Below are positions 12,051-22,480 of a stretch of 64,000 bases of DNA, piece after piece. Under the pieces are notes generated by a model. The model was not told the origin of the DNA and searched no databases. It worked only from the letters and a program-made list of their open reading frames with translations. Source of the DNA: Anoplolepis gracilipes (Eukaryota > Arthropoda > Insecta > Hymenoptera > Formicidae); contig NC_132983.1 of NCBI RefSeq assembly GCF_047496725.1, forward strand, positions 899,501-963,500, in the 5' to 3' direction. A program made the position numbers and the translations under genes. Position 1 is the first letter of the stretch. Each line of letters starts with the position of its first letter.

Positions 12051-12358
12051 ATGGCTAACTCGACATATTCGTCATCCATACAATCCTTTAGCGAGCCAAT
12101 AACGAAGGAACAGGAAATGGCACTTTACAATAGCATAAATATGGTAGAGTTACGCAAAACTTTCATAAGCTTACATTTATGTAAATTACGTCTTGCTGAG
12201 ATATACTTTGCTTGAATCTGTTACAGAATTTGGAAGCAATTCGAAAAGCTACACACGATATTAATGTACAATTTAAAAGGATACAAAAGGAAATGTATGT
12301 TACGAATGCCTTGATAAACGCGATCGAAACGAAAGCTCCTACAGGGAATGCGGATTAA
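12051..12358 (+). CDS. Small 74-aa coiled-coil protein, two exons
   Basis: Exons 12051-12143 and 12227-12358, joined at phase 0 across an 83-bp intron with clean GT-AG ends (ATG|GTAGAG and TTACAG|AAT). It starts MANSTYSSSIQSF and ends KAPTGNAD. The middle (EQEMALYNSINMNLEAIRK, then THDINVQFKRIQKEM) has a heptad-like pattern suggesting a helical coiled coil. Size and shape resemble small subunits of trafficking or kinetochore complexes, but I do not recognise the family. Too short in each exon to be obvious from long-ORF scanning. Confidence 0.6.
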
Positions 12359-13310
12359 TACTCCGGGGAAACTTCATTCGCGAAAACCAAACTGCAGTAC
12401 AAAAGTATATTTCAGTAATGCAAAAAAAAAAAACTCATACACTAAATCCTTCCTTTCCAAACTATAATAATAGTGTTAAATCGAGATATCTAATAAAAAA
12501 GAGATTTTTGTAGCAAAATCAAGGAATTTTGATTCTGTGGATGTGCATTAAGAATTAATTTAAAACTTGGTAGAAATCTTCTTGTGCCAAAGAAAATGCT
12601 TATATTTATTAAAATGACATTTTTGTGAAAATAAATTAATATGAATATAAGATAACAGAAATGATATTTGAAAAATTTTTATTTCTGTAAAAGTAAGAAT
12701 CTAACATCAAAAATAAAAGTCTGTAAAAATTATTTTTTTGTACAGTAATGACAAATTATATTAAATAAAATTTAATTTTTTTGAATTAGGTATCTGTTTA
12801 TTATAAGAATGGAATTGAATGAGGAAAGAAAGTGACATTTACATAAACAATAAAGAGAGGATTAAATCAATCATTTTAAATATAAATGATTTATGATTTA
12901 TAACAAACTTTTACATTTTATATAATCTCTTTTTAATTTCTTTTTTATAAATTTTTTTTTCATTATATATATATATATATATATATATCACAGTTTGGAT
13001 AATAATTCTCATAGGAATATTAAATATGACCTTGTACCAAGCAGTTTGACATTCTAAGCTTTGAGTGACGTAAGACTATCGTACGATATTTTACACATTT
13101 GTGAGAACAAAGAGTGATTTTTCACGCCTAAAGTGGTTACGGATAAAATATCTCGTACAAAACATAAAACGCGCATTTATCGTTAAAAGTTGTTAAAAGT
13201 TCGTGTATGATAAAATCCGCGAATAAAAATATCTCTATGTAACGTATAAAGCGTTTTATATTCGCGTCTTATATACCGATAACGAAATCGCAAAGTTTTG
13301 ATAATTAACA
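12359..13310. other. Intergenic, AT-rich
   Basis: No gene seen. Holds a (TA)n tract at about 12965-12989 and many T/A homopolymers, then the presumed promoter of the aldose 1-epimerase upstream exon. Confidence 0.4.
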
Positions 13311-13711
13311 ATGTTTATGCACTGTTTTTCCGCATATCTACTTCTTCATTCCTGGTTTGGGTAAGAATCACGTGTTTTTGTGTATCTTCTATTTTTTTAT
13401 ATATTCTATATTTTTAAGTAACTTGAATGATTTAAAACAGCCTCTTCCTTTGAATATAATCTTTGAGATTTTTTTTGAAAATTTAAGCTTAGCTTTGTAT
13501 ATATAAATCGTTTTTTAATCAGCTTGGAAAAATATGAAGAAACTAAGAATATAGACATATGTTCAAATAAAATTAAAAAATAAATATTTAGATTAAATAT
13601 AATTTTTAAAATTCGTCACAGATAGAACACTTTCTGAATATATATAGTATCGCGTTGTACTTATTACATAATGCGTTCATGCAAATAACAGATTTGTGTT
13701 TTTTCAAGATA

Positions 13712-13749
<38 letters not shown>

Positions 13750-16226
13750 TGATAAGATATATAAATATCACATGACGTTCTACGGATGCCTGAACATCCT
13801 ACATGACAGCACGTACTTTTGACGCTCAATAAGTAGGTGTTGAATATTAATACTGTAATCTATCTTCATTGTATGATAGCGGATGATTGAGTCCATCATC
13901 ATTTAAGTGTTTCAGTGCGTGCAGTGCTTGCTATTCAATTCATCTTCACAAAACATATCTGGCTAAAAAATCGAATCTTGCATTTTGCAAATTAAAACGG
14001 TTCTCAATAAATGTACGTCGACTTTATTCCTGCTTTTAAAAAAGAAATTCGCGAATCCTTTCAATATTCGTATTATGCTTTATAAAAATGTACTATACTG
14101 TAAGCGAAAATATAATAGAAAGAATCATATCGACAAACGTAATTAGGCAAACGGATTGACAGTGGGGAAGAGAGATGAAGTGCGGATCCTGCGGGATCAA
14201 AAGAGCGATACGAAACCATTGTGAAAAGAGAGAGCATTCTTCAATCAGTTGTAAAGGAAGAATGTTGTGAGAGTCTCAATATTAACGATTCAACCGAGTC
14301 TTGTATTTTCAGTTAATTATCAAATATATATATATATATATACACTCATTATCCAATTAAGTTGTAGTAACTTGATTTACTAATTAATCCTGACAAATAT
14401 TGGAATTAATTTAGTCCGTTATCGTTTATCCTGATGACGAATATCGACCTTCTTACAATATTAAATTATTTTTGTCTTTACTCAGAACGACTATGGCCAC
14501 GACACCATCAGGATCCATCACCATGGTAAAATGGGGTTCTGTAAACGGTCAGGAGATTGAGAAGTACACATTGACAAATAACAACAACCAAGAGGTCGAC
14601 GTTGTGACATATGGCGCGACAGTAACCGCCATCAGAACACCGGATAAGGAGGATAATATAGCAGACGTCGTGCTCGGTTTTGATAACGTCGAAGGTAATT
14701 TGATAATCTGATTCGCTTATACGAGAGAATATTCGATAAAATATTCAATCTAATCAATGTTATTATAGGGCCTAGGTTCTTTAAAATCAAAGAAACGAGT
14801 TAAAATTATTCAGAAGATGAAAATGATAAGTTAAATTAAGCATTACAACATTTTCCAGGATATCAGTCATCAAGCAATCCGTATTTCGGTGCCACCATCG
14901 GACGTGTTGCCAATCGCATTAGCAAGGCAACTTTTGTCGTGGATGGTCAGCGTTACCAGGTATCAAAGAATATAGGTGAAAACAGTCTTCATGGAGGCAC
15001 TCATGGTTGGAACTCGAAAGTCTGGAATGCCTCGATCGATCACGATCGCGTAATTATGACTTTGATCAGCCCGAATGACGATGAAGGATATCCAGGAAAG
15101 GTAACAGCAAGGGTTACCTTTCGACTAACCGATGACGGAGAGCTGCGCATAGATATGATTGCTGAGTCGCCCGAAAAAGCAACACCGATTAATTTGACAA
15201 ATCATAGCTACTTTAATCTTGCCGGACATGTACGTACAGTTATCTCTCTTTTGATGTGAGAAATACAGTATTCATCTCCAAGAAAAACTTCTTCACTGCA
15301 TTTTCTTTCTATTAGACAAAATTAGACACAATTAGACAAAAGGCTGAAACAAGATAAAGATAGCTGCAAACTTGAAATATTTTTATGTAAAGTATTGGGG
15401 AGCATTCATTGTATTCTCTCGTGTTATATATAAAATGATGAAAGATCAGACTTTAAATGTTACTGCAGCTATTATAATACTCGTTTTTTTCAGACTACAA
15501 ACGCAACGGAATTATATAAACACATATTCACCTTGAATGCAGATCGCTGGACTGTGACAGACTCGGAAAGCATTCCGACTGGCGAAATTCGGCCGGTTGA
15601 AAACAGCGTGATGAACTTGAGGAACGCGACTGTGCTTGGCGATGTTATTGATAAAGTGCCGGGCGGCGGTTATGATTATAATTTCTGCTTGCCAGAACCG
15701 CACGATTACGAGAAGACAAGTCTCGTGGCTAAAGTGCTGCATCCGGTTTCGGGACGTACCTTGGAGGTATACTCGAATCAGCCGGGCGTTCAGCTTTACA
15801 CGTCTAACTTTCTGCCCGAGAGGAATAACACGGGTATCCTTGGCAAGAACGGAACGCGGTATTTCAAACATGCAGCTTTTTGCTTGGAGACGCAAAATTA
15901 TCCCGACGCCATAAATCATGTAAGTTTCTCTCATAGTTATAACTTGTAGAAGTTGATAACTGCACCAAGTTTTATCGTACTATCATCGCGATCTCATTGT
16001 GATGATATAAAATATAAACAGAAATGAAGATAACAGTAATAAAAATATAAATTGAGAGTCAAATATGAATTTCAATTCATACTATAGATCTAATTTACTC
16101 AAACTGTTTAAGGAAAATACATATTAATTTTATAACTTTTTACAGGAAAACTTCCCAAACAGTATATTGCGACCAGGCGTAATATACAATCATATTGTTA
16201 TATATAAATTTGGTGTGAAAGTTTGA
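13311..16226 (+). CDS. GALM: Aldose 1-epimerase (galactose mutarotase), with optional signal-peptide first exon
   Basis: Interconverts alpha- and beta-anomers of D-galactose/glucose for the Leloir pathway. Core exons: 14493-14694, 14859-15229, 15494-15919 and 16146-16226 give 359 aa (human 342). Conserved residues by homology: N86-R87 (VANRISK), H112 (SLHGGTHGW), H183 (NHSYFNLAGH) and the catalytic Glu at about 323 (LETQNYPD). The ATG at 14493 follows a splice acceptor at 14484-14485. An upstream exon at 13311-13360 (MFMHCFSAYLLLHSWFG, donor GG|GTAAGA) joins in frame to 14486 as GG|A ACG ACT ATG, which would add a hydrophobic leader. The core is certain; the leader exon is inference and would make a secreted form. 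If unused, the CDS starts at 14493. Confidence 0.9.
13719..13748. repeat. Poly-T tract
   Basis: About 30 consecutive T in the long first intron of the aldose 1-epimerase gene. Confidence 0.9.
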
Positions 16227-16452
16227 TATCTGTAAATTAAACAAAAAAATCAAAACAAATATTTAATAAAAAAATTATATTGTTATCTTTTTATTAATTG
16301 TATTTAAAAAAATCAATTCCCTATGATATAATTACCAAATCCAATAGTTTGTATATGATTTAAATTAAAATTTATTTAAACTTTCTACAAGTATACCATA
16401 ATTACTATCTTTTATGTTATATAAATAATAATTTATAATATAAAGCATATAC

Positions 16453-16698
16453 CTAATTAGACAACGATGGTGAAAGATTAATTTCTAAAGGATTGTGTTT
16501 CTTTTTGGTACCCGACGAATCTGTATTTTCTGCTAATAATCTCTCCTGCCGTTGTTGCTTAATGGACGCTGTTGGTGGCGTATAACGGTCGGATACCCAT
16601 CCCTCTACATTGTATCCAACAAATCCAATAATAGCCACAAAAGGAAGCGTAATATATTTACCAAACTGGCCAAAAGATCTCACTATTAAGGGCCACAT
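16453..16698 (-). CDS. SMIM12: Small integral membrane protein 12 homologue
   Basis: Single coding exon of 81 aa, close to the length of SMIM12 (92 aa in human). It starts MWPLIVRSFGQFGKYITLPF, like human SMIM12 (MWPVF..). One membrane segment (about residues 16-34, ITLPFVAIIGFVGYNVEGW) is followed by a hydrophilic tail with KQQRQERLL. Molecular function of the family is unknown. Divergent from FAM32A with about 630 bp between starts. Assignment rests on N-terminal motif and topology. Confidence 0.8.
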   Translation of the reverse strand: MWPLIVRSFGQFGKYITLPFVAIIGFVGYNVEGWVSDRYTPPTASIKQQRQERLLAENTDSSGTKKKHNPLEINLSPSLSN

Positions 16699-17050
16699 TT
16701 CTCAAAGTATGTATAAACTGCAAAATAAAATTATCTATTTTTTAGGCAAAGCTGCAAGTAACAACTTACAGATAAAAATATATACACATTGTGTGTGTGC
16801 ATGTTTATATAAATATTATTACATATATCAATTTAAAAATATTTTGATATAAAAATATGTAAGATGATGAAAAAAAATGCAATATGACAATAAGTATAAA
16901 TAAATGTATTTTATATATATATATATATATATACTTTTTTAAATTTTAATTGGAGTGCTGTCGATCTATTCACTATTTTGCAGATACAATAATATTAATA
17001 TATAAATATACTTACAGAAATCAAGGTTATGTAGATACCTCAACAGGCCG

Positions 17051-17066
17051 GTAACCTAACCTAACC
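17051..17066. repeat. Short (CCTAA)n telomere-like motif
   Basis: GTAACCTAACCTAACC contains about three units of the insect TTAGG telomere repeat (reverse strand), located in the SMIM12/FAM32A divergent promoter. May be chance or a promoter motif. Confidence 0.5.
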
Positions 17067-17143
17067 GTCAAGTTCACGGCGTGACCAGTAACTAACTCGT
17101 GACGTCATAGCATCAATCGCGATCTTTGGTATGGATGCATTCC

Positions 17144-17154
17144 TGCGCATGCAC
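17144..17154. promoter_or_regulatory. NRF-1-like site in the SMIM12/FAM32A divergent promoter
   Basis: TGCGCATGCAC, one half perfect and one half degenerate. Followed by three CACGTG/TCACGTG-like E-box units near 17214-17235 (repeated GTCACGTGT). Confidence 0.4.
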
Positions 17155-17326
17155 GTAAAAATCTAGAAATATTGCATCATTGGAGGTTGGCATCGCTCAC
17201 ATCACTAGCACAAGTCACGTGTCACGTGTCACGTGATATAAGCAAAGAAGTGGAATAAGCGAAGCGATCAAGGTGTACTTTCGTTCGATTGTTCGCAATT
17301 AAATAAGGAATTTTTATCAATTCACG

Positions 17327-17929
17327 ATGCCTGCAACGAAAAATGAAGAGGATCCATATGCACGTTGTGCAAAGGGAGCCCTGAAATTGAAGAGCGACCA
17401 AACAGTTAGCAAAAAGTAAGTATTTTTTTTACTTGTTTGACGTTTATTGATTCGATTATAAATGAGGTTAAGTTTGTTATGGAATAATTTTCTTGCTTTT
17501 TTTTTTTTTATCAAAACAAGTAATATTCAAAATATATAGTATATTAAATCATTCTCTTTTCTTTTAGGAAAAAGAATAAAGATGGTAAAAAGAAAAAATT
17601 AGTAGAGGTCTCAAAAATCATTGAAGAAGAGAAATGTGAAAAAAGAGAAGTGACACAGACAAAAGCAGAGATAGCTTTTCAGAAAATGCAAGAAAAGATG
17701 GTAAGTCATACATACGTACGTAATATTTACTATATTAATATCATCAAGTAATACGATTTTAAAAATTCTTGGTGTTGATTAATGTTGTGATAATTAAAAT
17801 TTATAGCAAACTGAAAGGATCAAACAGAAAGCTTCTAAAACTCATAAACAACGAGTGGAGGAATTTAATCGACATTTGGATAGCTTAACTGAACACTTTG
17901 ACATACCTAAAGTGAGCTGGACTAAATAA
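17327..17929 (+). CDS. FAM32A: FAM32A homologue (nuclear lysine-rich protein)
   Basis: Exons 17327-17415, 17568-17700 and 17807-17929 close to 114 aa (human 112). The N-terminal YARCAKGALKLK, a Lys-rich middle and the strongly conserved C-terminus (KASKTHKQRVEEFNRHLD, then TEHFDIPKVSWTK) are diagnostic. Human FAM32A is a nuclear factor found in late-stage spliceosomes; in this insect the role is inferred from homology. The start has an in-frame Met with good context. Complete and unremarkable. Confidence 0.93.
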
Positions 17930-18003
17930 GTTTCAATGTTTCTCTCAATTATTTATATGTATATATTATAAACACTTAGTTTTAAATTATATTAAAGATA
18001 TAA

Positions 18004-18007
<4 letters not shown>

Positions 18008-18061
<54 letters not shown>
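18008..18061. repeat. (TA)n microsatellite
   Basis: About 54 bp of alternating TA. Confidence 0.95.
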
Positions 18062-18064
<3 letters not shown>

Positions 18065-18235
18065 TAGCATTATTTTAATCCTTAAATACATGTCATATGT
18101 CAAGTAATTTTTTTTTACATATTTCTTATTTTCTATTTTTAATGAAACTTCATGTAAAATTTTATATTAAATGATAAAAGTAATGTTGATATATATATTT
18201 CAACATTATATTATAAATTTATATTTAAAGATTAA

Positions 18236-18313
18236 ATACATTTTATTATATTATCTATAACATGTGTATAGATAATCAATAAAAAATTGTACTTCTATGA
18301 ATTATTTAAAATT
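18236..18313 (+). repeat. Direct repeat, upstream copy, flanking the REC8-like locus
   Basis: ATTTTATTATATTATCTATA, ATCAATAAAAAATT and ACTTCTATGAATTATTTAAA recur in the same order at 24120-24214. The downstream copy has an extra A/T insertion of about 16 bp. Confidence 0.75.
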
Positions 18314-18347
18314 CTGTGAGCAAATGAGAGGGGCACTTGTATCAGCT

Positions 18348-18359
18348 TGCGCATGCGCG
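18348..18359. promoter_or_regulatory. NRF-1-like palindrome upstream of the REC8-like gene
   Basis: TGCGCATGCGCG, an essentially perfect NRF-1/ewg core, about 830 bp before the start codon and close to the likely transcription start. Function inferred. Confidence 0.45.
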
Positions 18360-18465
18360 ATAGACAAGGATAGTAGGGGCCCATATGCAGCGTTCTTTTT
18401 CTATTTCGCTATCGCGTTTTCGATCCCCTCCCGTGCTTTATATCTAATATCTCTATGGCTCAATG

Positions 18466-18621
18466 ACTGCGTTCAGCAGAGAAAGCAAATCAGTAAGCGC
18501 TTAGTGATTCTTTATTGTGATTGGTTTCTGCTCTTAGATCCAACAAAGATCTAAATGCAAGAACCAATCACAATAAAGAATCACTAAACGCTCACTGATT
18601 TGCTTTCTCTGCTGAACGCAG
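18466..18621. repeat. Foldback element with CCAAT arms
   Basis: The left arm from about 18467 (CTGCGTTCAGCAGAGAAAGC ... TTATTGTGATTGGTT) is repeated in inverted form from about 18562 (AACCAATCACAATAAAG ... GAACGCAG), with only a few mismatches. Arms are about 60 bp around a 35-bp loop. MITE-like or hairpin regulatory element. Confidence 0.85.
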
Positions 18622-19175
18622 CCAATCAAACATTGGTCTGATGAGAGTCGATTTTTGAACTCAACCTAAATGCTCTCGGCGCGTGTTTTATCAATTTGAA
18701 AATTACAGTGTTTTGTTTTTTGAAGAAGAGTGTTTGCTTTACTTTCCGCACAACTGCGCAATTGTGATTAGGTATGGATAAAAATATAAAAAAGAAATTT
18801 ATTTACTATTAAGATACAAGTATATGTAAAAGATAGGTATATAATAATTATAAAGATTAGAAAAAATTCTAATTTATTATTTCCTTAATTATTTGAGCAA
18901 AAAAATTCGAAAGATTTTCTAATTAACAGATTAAGGGCCACAGAGCAATTAATCGCTGATGTAATATTTGCAATATTTTACTGATATTATTAATTTTTTT
19001 TTGTTACAGAAAAAGAAATTAGATTAGAAACGATGAAATATATATTTAGAAATTTTGCTACAAATAGGTTGTTAATTATTACAGCTGAATAATTTTTTAT
19101 TCTAATTATTAATTTTATAATTTTGCTATTTATAAGTGGATCCAATTTTATTTTACAATTTTTAACTTAGCAGAT

Positions 19176-19711
19176 ATGGCGTTTTATCCATCTGAATTAT
19201 TCACCCATCCACGGAAAACCAACCTTGAGATTTGTTGGTTTGCTGCAATAATGAGCAAAAAATCATTTAAAAAGCGCTACAAGTCTGCCACTATAAACAA
19301 GATAGATATAACAAAAACTTGGTATATTATTTTATTTATGATTACTATTTTTATATAACATACAAACATTTTCAAATCTTATTTGTAATATTTTATCAAT
19401 TGGATTATAGTGAAGAGATTCTGCAAGTACACAATGGTAATCGAGATGAAAATCGAATAAAATCCAGCTTGTATCTATCATTGCAATTCAAGCACTTAGT
19501 TTGATATGAATGAAGTTTTGTTATACCACTCATTAATTGCAATGATAGATACAATTTTGTCATATCATGTCCATCTTCATCATCAGAGTCATTTTTTTTC
19601 TTCAGCACAAAAGAATCCAGTTTTTGCTGAATTTCAAAAACTTCTGAAAAATGATATTTTATATATATATATATATAAATATATATATATATCAAGTTAA
19701 TTATTTACTGC

Positions 19712-19769
<58 letters not shown>

Positions 19770-19786
19770 GCAGTAAATAATTAACT

Positions 19787-19841
<55 letters not shown>

Positions 19842-22439
19842 AAATATCATTTTTCAGAAGTTTTTGAAATTCAGCGAAAACTGGATTCTTTTGTACTGAA
19901 GAAAAAAAATGACTCTGATGATGAAGATGGACATGATATGACAAAATTGTTTGACTATGGTCAACTTGAATTAACTTCGGATATAGAGAATGATTTGCAG
20001 TTGGATGAAAATTTGCATCTGCTTCCAGATCATGATCTGGAATCTTGTCAATTACAAATGAGGGTAAGTAACAGCTCCTATAAACTAATTAGATGATTGG
20101 AAGAAATATATTTTTAATAAATATTGAGTGCTTTTTATTTAGCATTATTCGTCGGCATAAACGTTATTCTATTTTTGTTGTCACTGGATGTTGTAAAAAG
20201 ACAAAATGATGCTTGTGTCGCCTTGCATTGCTAAATGGAAAACACTGTATCCTTAAATATTTGAATTTTTAAATTCTGAACTAGTTCCTACTATTTACAA
20301 TTCTTTAGTTATTATTTTTTAGAATAAATTTTTGCTTGCTTCTAAATAAACCTTGATTTTCTTTTCATTCATAGATGGAGGCATTGTGTCAAGATTTTGA
20401 TGCTTTTGGTTCTTTAACTGATATGAAGTTGGACATCATGCCTGGACATGATATTGAGCATACGATATCGTTAGTTGCCAATTGTTGAGCTTTCTTGTTA
20501 TGTCAAAAACTTCTTTATTCCTAGTTTAATATAATTTTTTTACATAATGAAGTGATACTGTTTACTTCATTATTTTTAATTCTCCTTTGCTTTTATATCT
20601 TGATATCAAAATTAATTTGCAGAATATTTAGTACAAAGAGTGACATATTAATGCTTTGTTTTACAGAAGCCTGGAGAAAAAAATGCGGGATATACATTAC
20701 AACCAAGAGACAGGTATTTAAAATATAATAATATTATGTATTATGTTTTATATTTAAATTAAATTATTTATTTTATAAAGTTCATCAAGAGAGATACTCA
20801 TCTCAGACTTCTATTTCAGAACTTGGGGATGTATCTAAGATGGAAGCTAAATCCAAAGAATCTTTGACTCCACAAAAAACGAGTACCACAGAATCAAGCA
20901 AAAATGAAAACACCTACAAAGAGAAGACGTGTATGTATTTTTTTATAATAATGGCTTTTTTTGGTTAAAAGATTGTCAAATATTTCGAGTCTGTATCATG
21001 GACTTCTATATATTATATATAGAAGAGTTTATATATATATAGAAGTCTGTGGTCTGTACATTGAAAATAAATGAATAAGAGTCAATGACTTGAGTGTCTT
21101 ACAAAATTAAGTTATCTTATTTTTTTGTATAAATAACTGTTGTATTACTGTTGTATTACTGTTTTATGTATAATTTTTAATTTTTAATTTTAATTTTTAT
21201 TTAACTTTTTTCTATATATTACTTTACAGCTATCTTTTACGGATACAGTAGCTGTGCCTTCTACAAAAGCTGTAACAGTCGAAGAGATAGGAGCGCCGAT
21301 ATCTCCACAGCAAATAAAACCTTTGCAACCTTTAGATTCAAGCTTAGATGCCACCCCAAGGATCTTTGCATCTAAAACATCAAAAAAATAATTGATAAGA
21401 AGCTCGTTTTGAATAAGCAACTGATTAAAAAATGGCGTCAGGATTTACATTATAAATGCAGAGTAAGTACTTAAATTATATAGAATTTTATAGAAATATA
21501 TACAGGGTGTCCCCGAATTGGCGGATCAACTCTCATGGGTAGATAGAGCGTGTTAAACTGAAGAGAAAAATCTTATATCATTTTGCTAAATAAGATATAA
21601 ATTAATAAAGATTTTTTTCTTCAGTTTAACACACTCTATCTACTCACGAGAATTGATTCGCCAATTCGGGGACACCCTGTATATATTTCTACATATATAG
21701 GAAATTTCCAAGTTTTAAGACTTTTCGATTACTTATAGAAATCCGATCTAATGAATATACATCGGTTTACACCGGCAAATGACCTTTTGAAGCAATTTTC
21801 ACATGGGAAACAATGTGCAGATATTTTACATAATCTCTTTAAGAAACATATAACCGGATCATTCAGATCGAGCATAGATAAAAGTATTGTACCTGCTGAA
21901 CAACTGATGCAAAGTAAATTTATGTTTAGACATTTATTAGATATAACTATATTGTATTATTGTGAGAATAAATTTATACCCACCTTTACTTTTAGCCAAA
22001 AAAGAGTTACACGTGGAAGAAACAGCGAGCAGACTAAACCTTCCTACAGAGTTAAGCATATTTACAAAAGACGCTACGATTACGTCCGATCGTTCTTTAG
22101 GCAGTATTGCGAACATTATTCCAACAATGGATTATCCCAATGCTTTAGACACTCGTGAAGCATTAGTGATGCCACCATCAGAAATATCATTGCACAGGTA
22201 TTTCAAAAGCATGCATCACAAAAAAGTTTAACGACATTGAAACTCAATTCAATATCAATTATATTCGTATGAGATATCAAAATAAAAATTTAAGAAATTA
22301 TTTAATATTTTATTCTTAACTTTCTCACATCTTAATGTCTCCTAAATCTTTTAATTCTTTTTCAATGTGTGTTCCGATATTTCTTTGATACTTTTTAATG
22401 TCTTCCAAATTTCTTGACACGCGCACACACAACACACGC

Positions 22440-22480
<41 letters not shown>

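Larger units (their letters stand above)
17930..19175. other. Intergenic upstream of the REC8-like gene
   Basis: Contains the FAM32A 3'UTR, a (TA)n tract at 18008-18061, one copy of a direct repeat (18236-18313), an NRF-1-like palindrome (18348-18359), a foldback (18466-18621), and probably a noncoding first exon of the REC8-like gene ending near 18770, since an acceptor TTAACTTAG precedes its ATG. Confidence 0.5.

Noticed and set aside
22420..22480. Array-like CA repeats as a possible CRISPR or regulatory array
   Set aside because: Simple microsatellite in a eukaryotic intron; no spacer structure.
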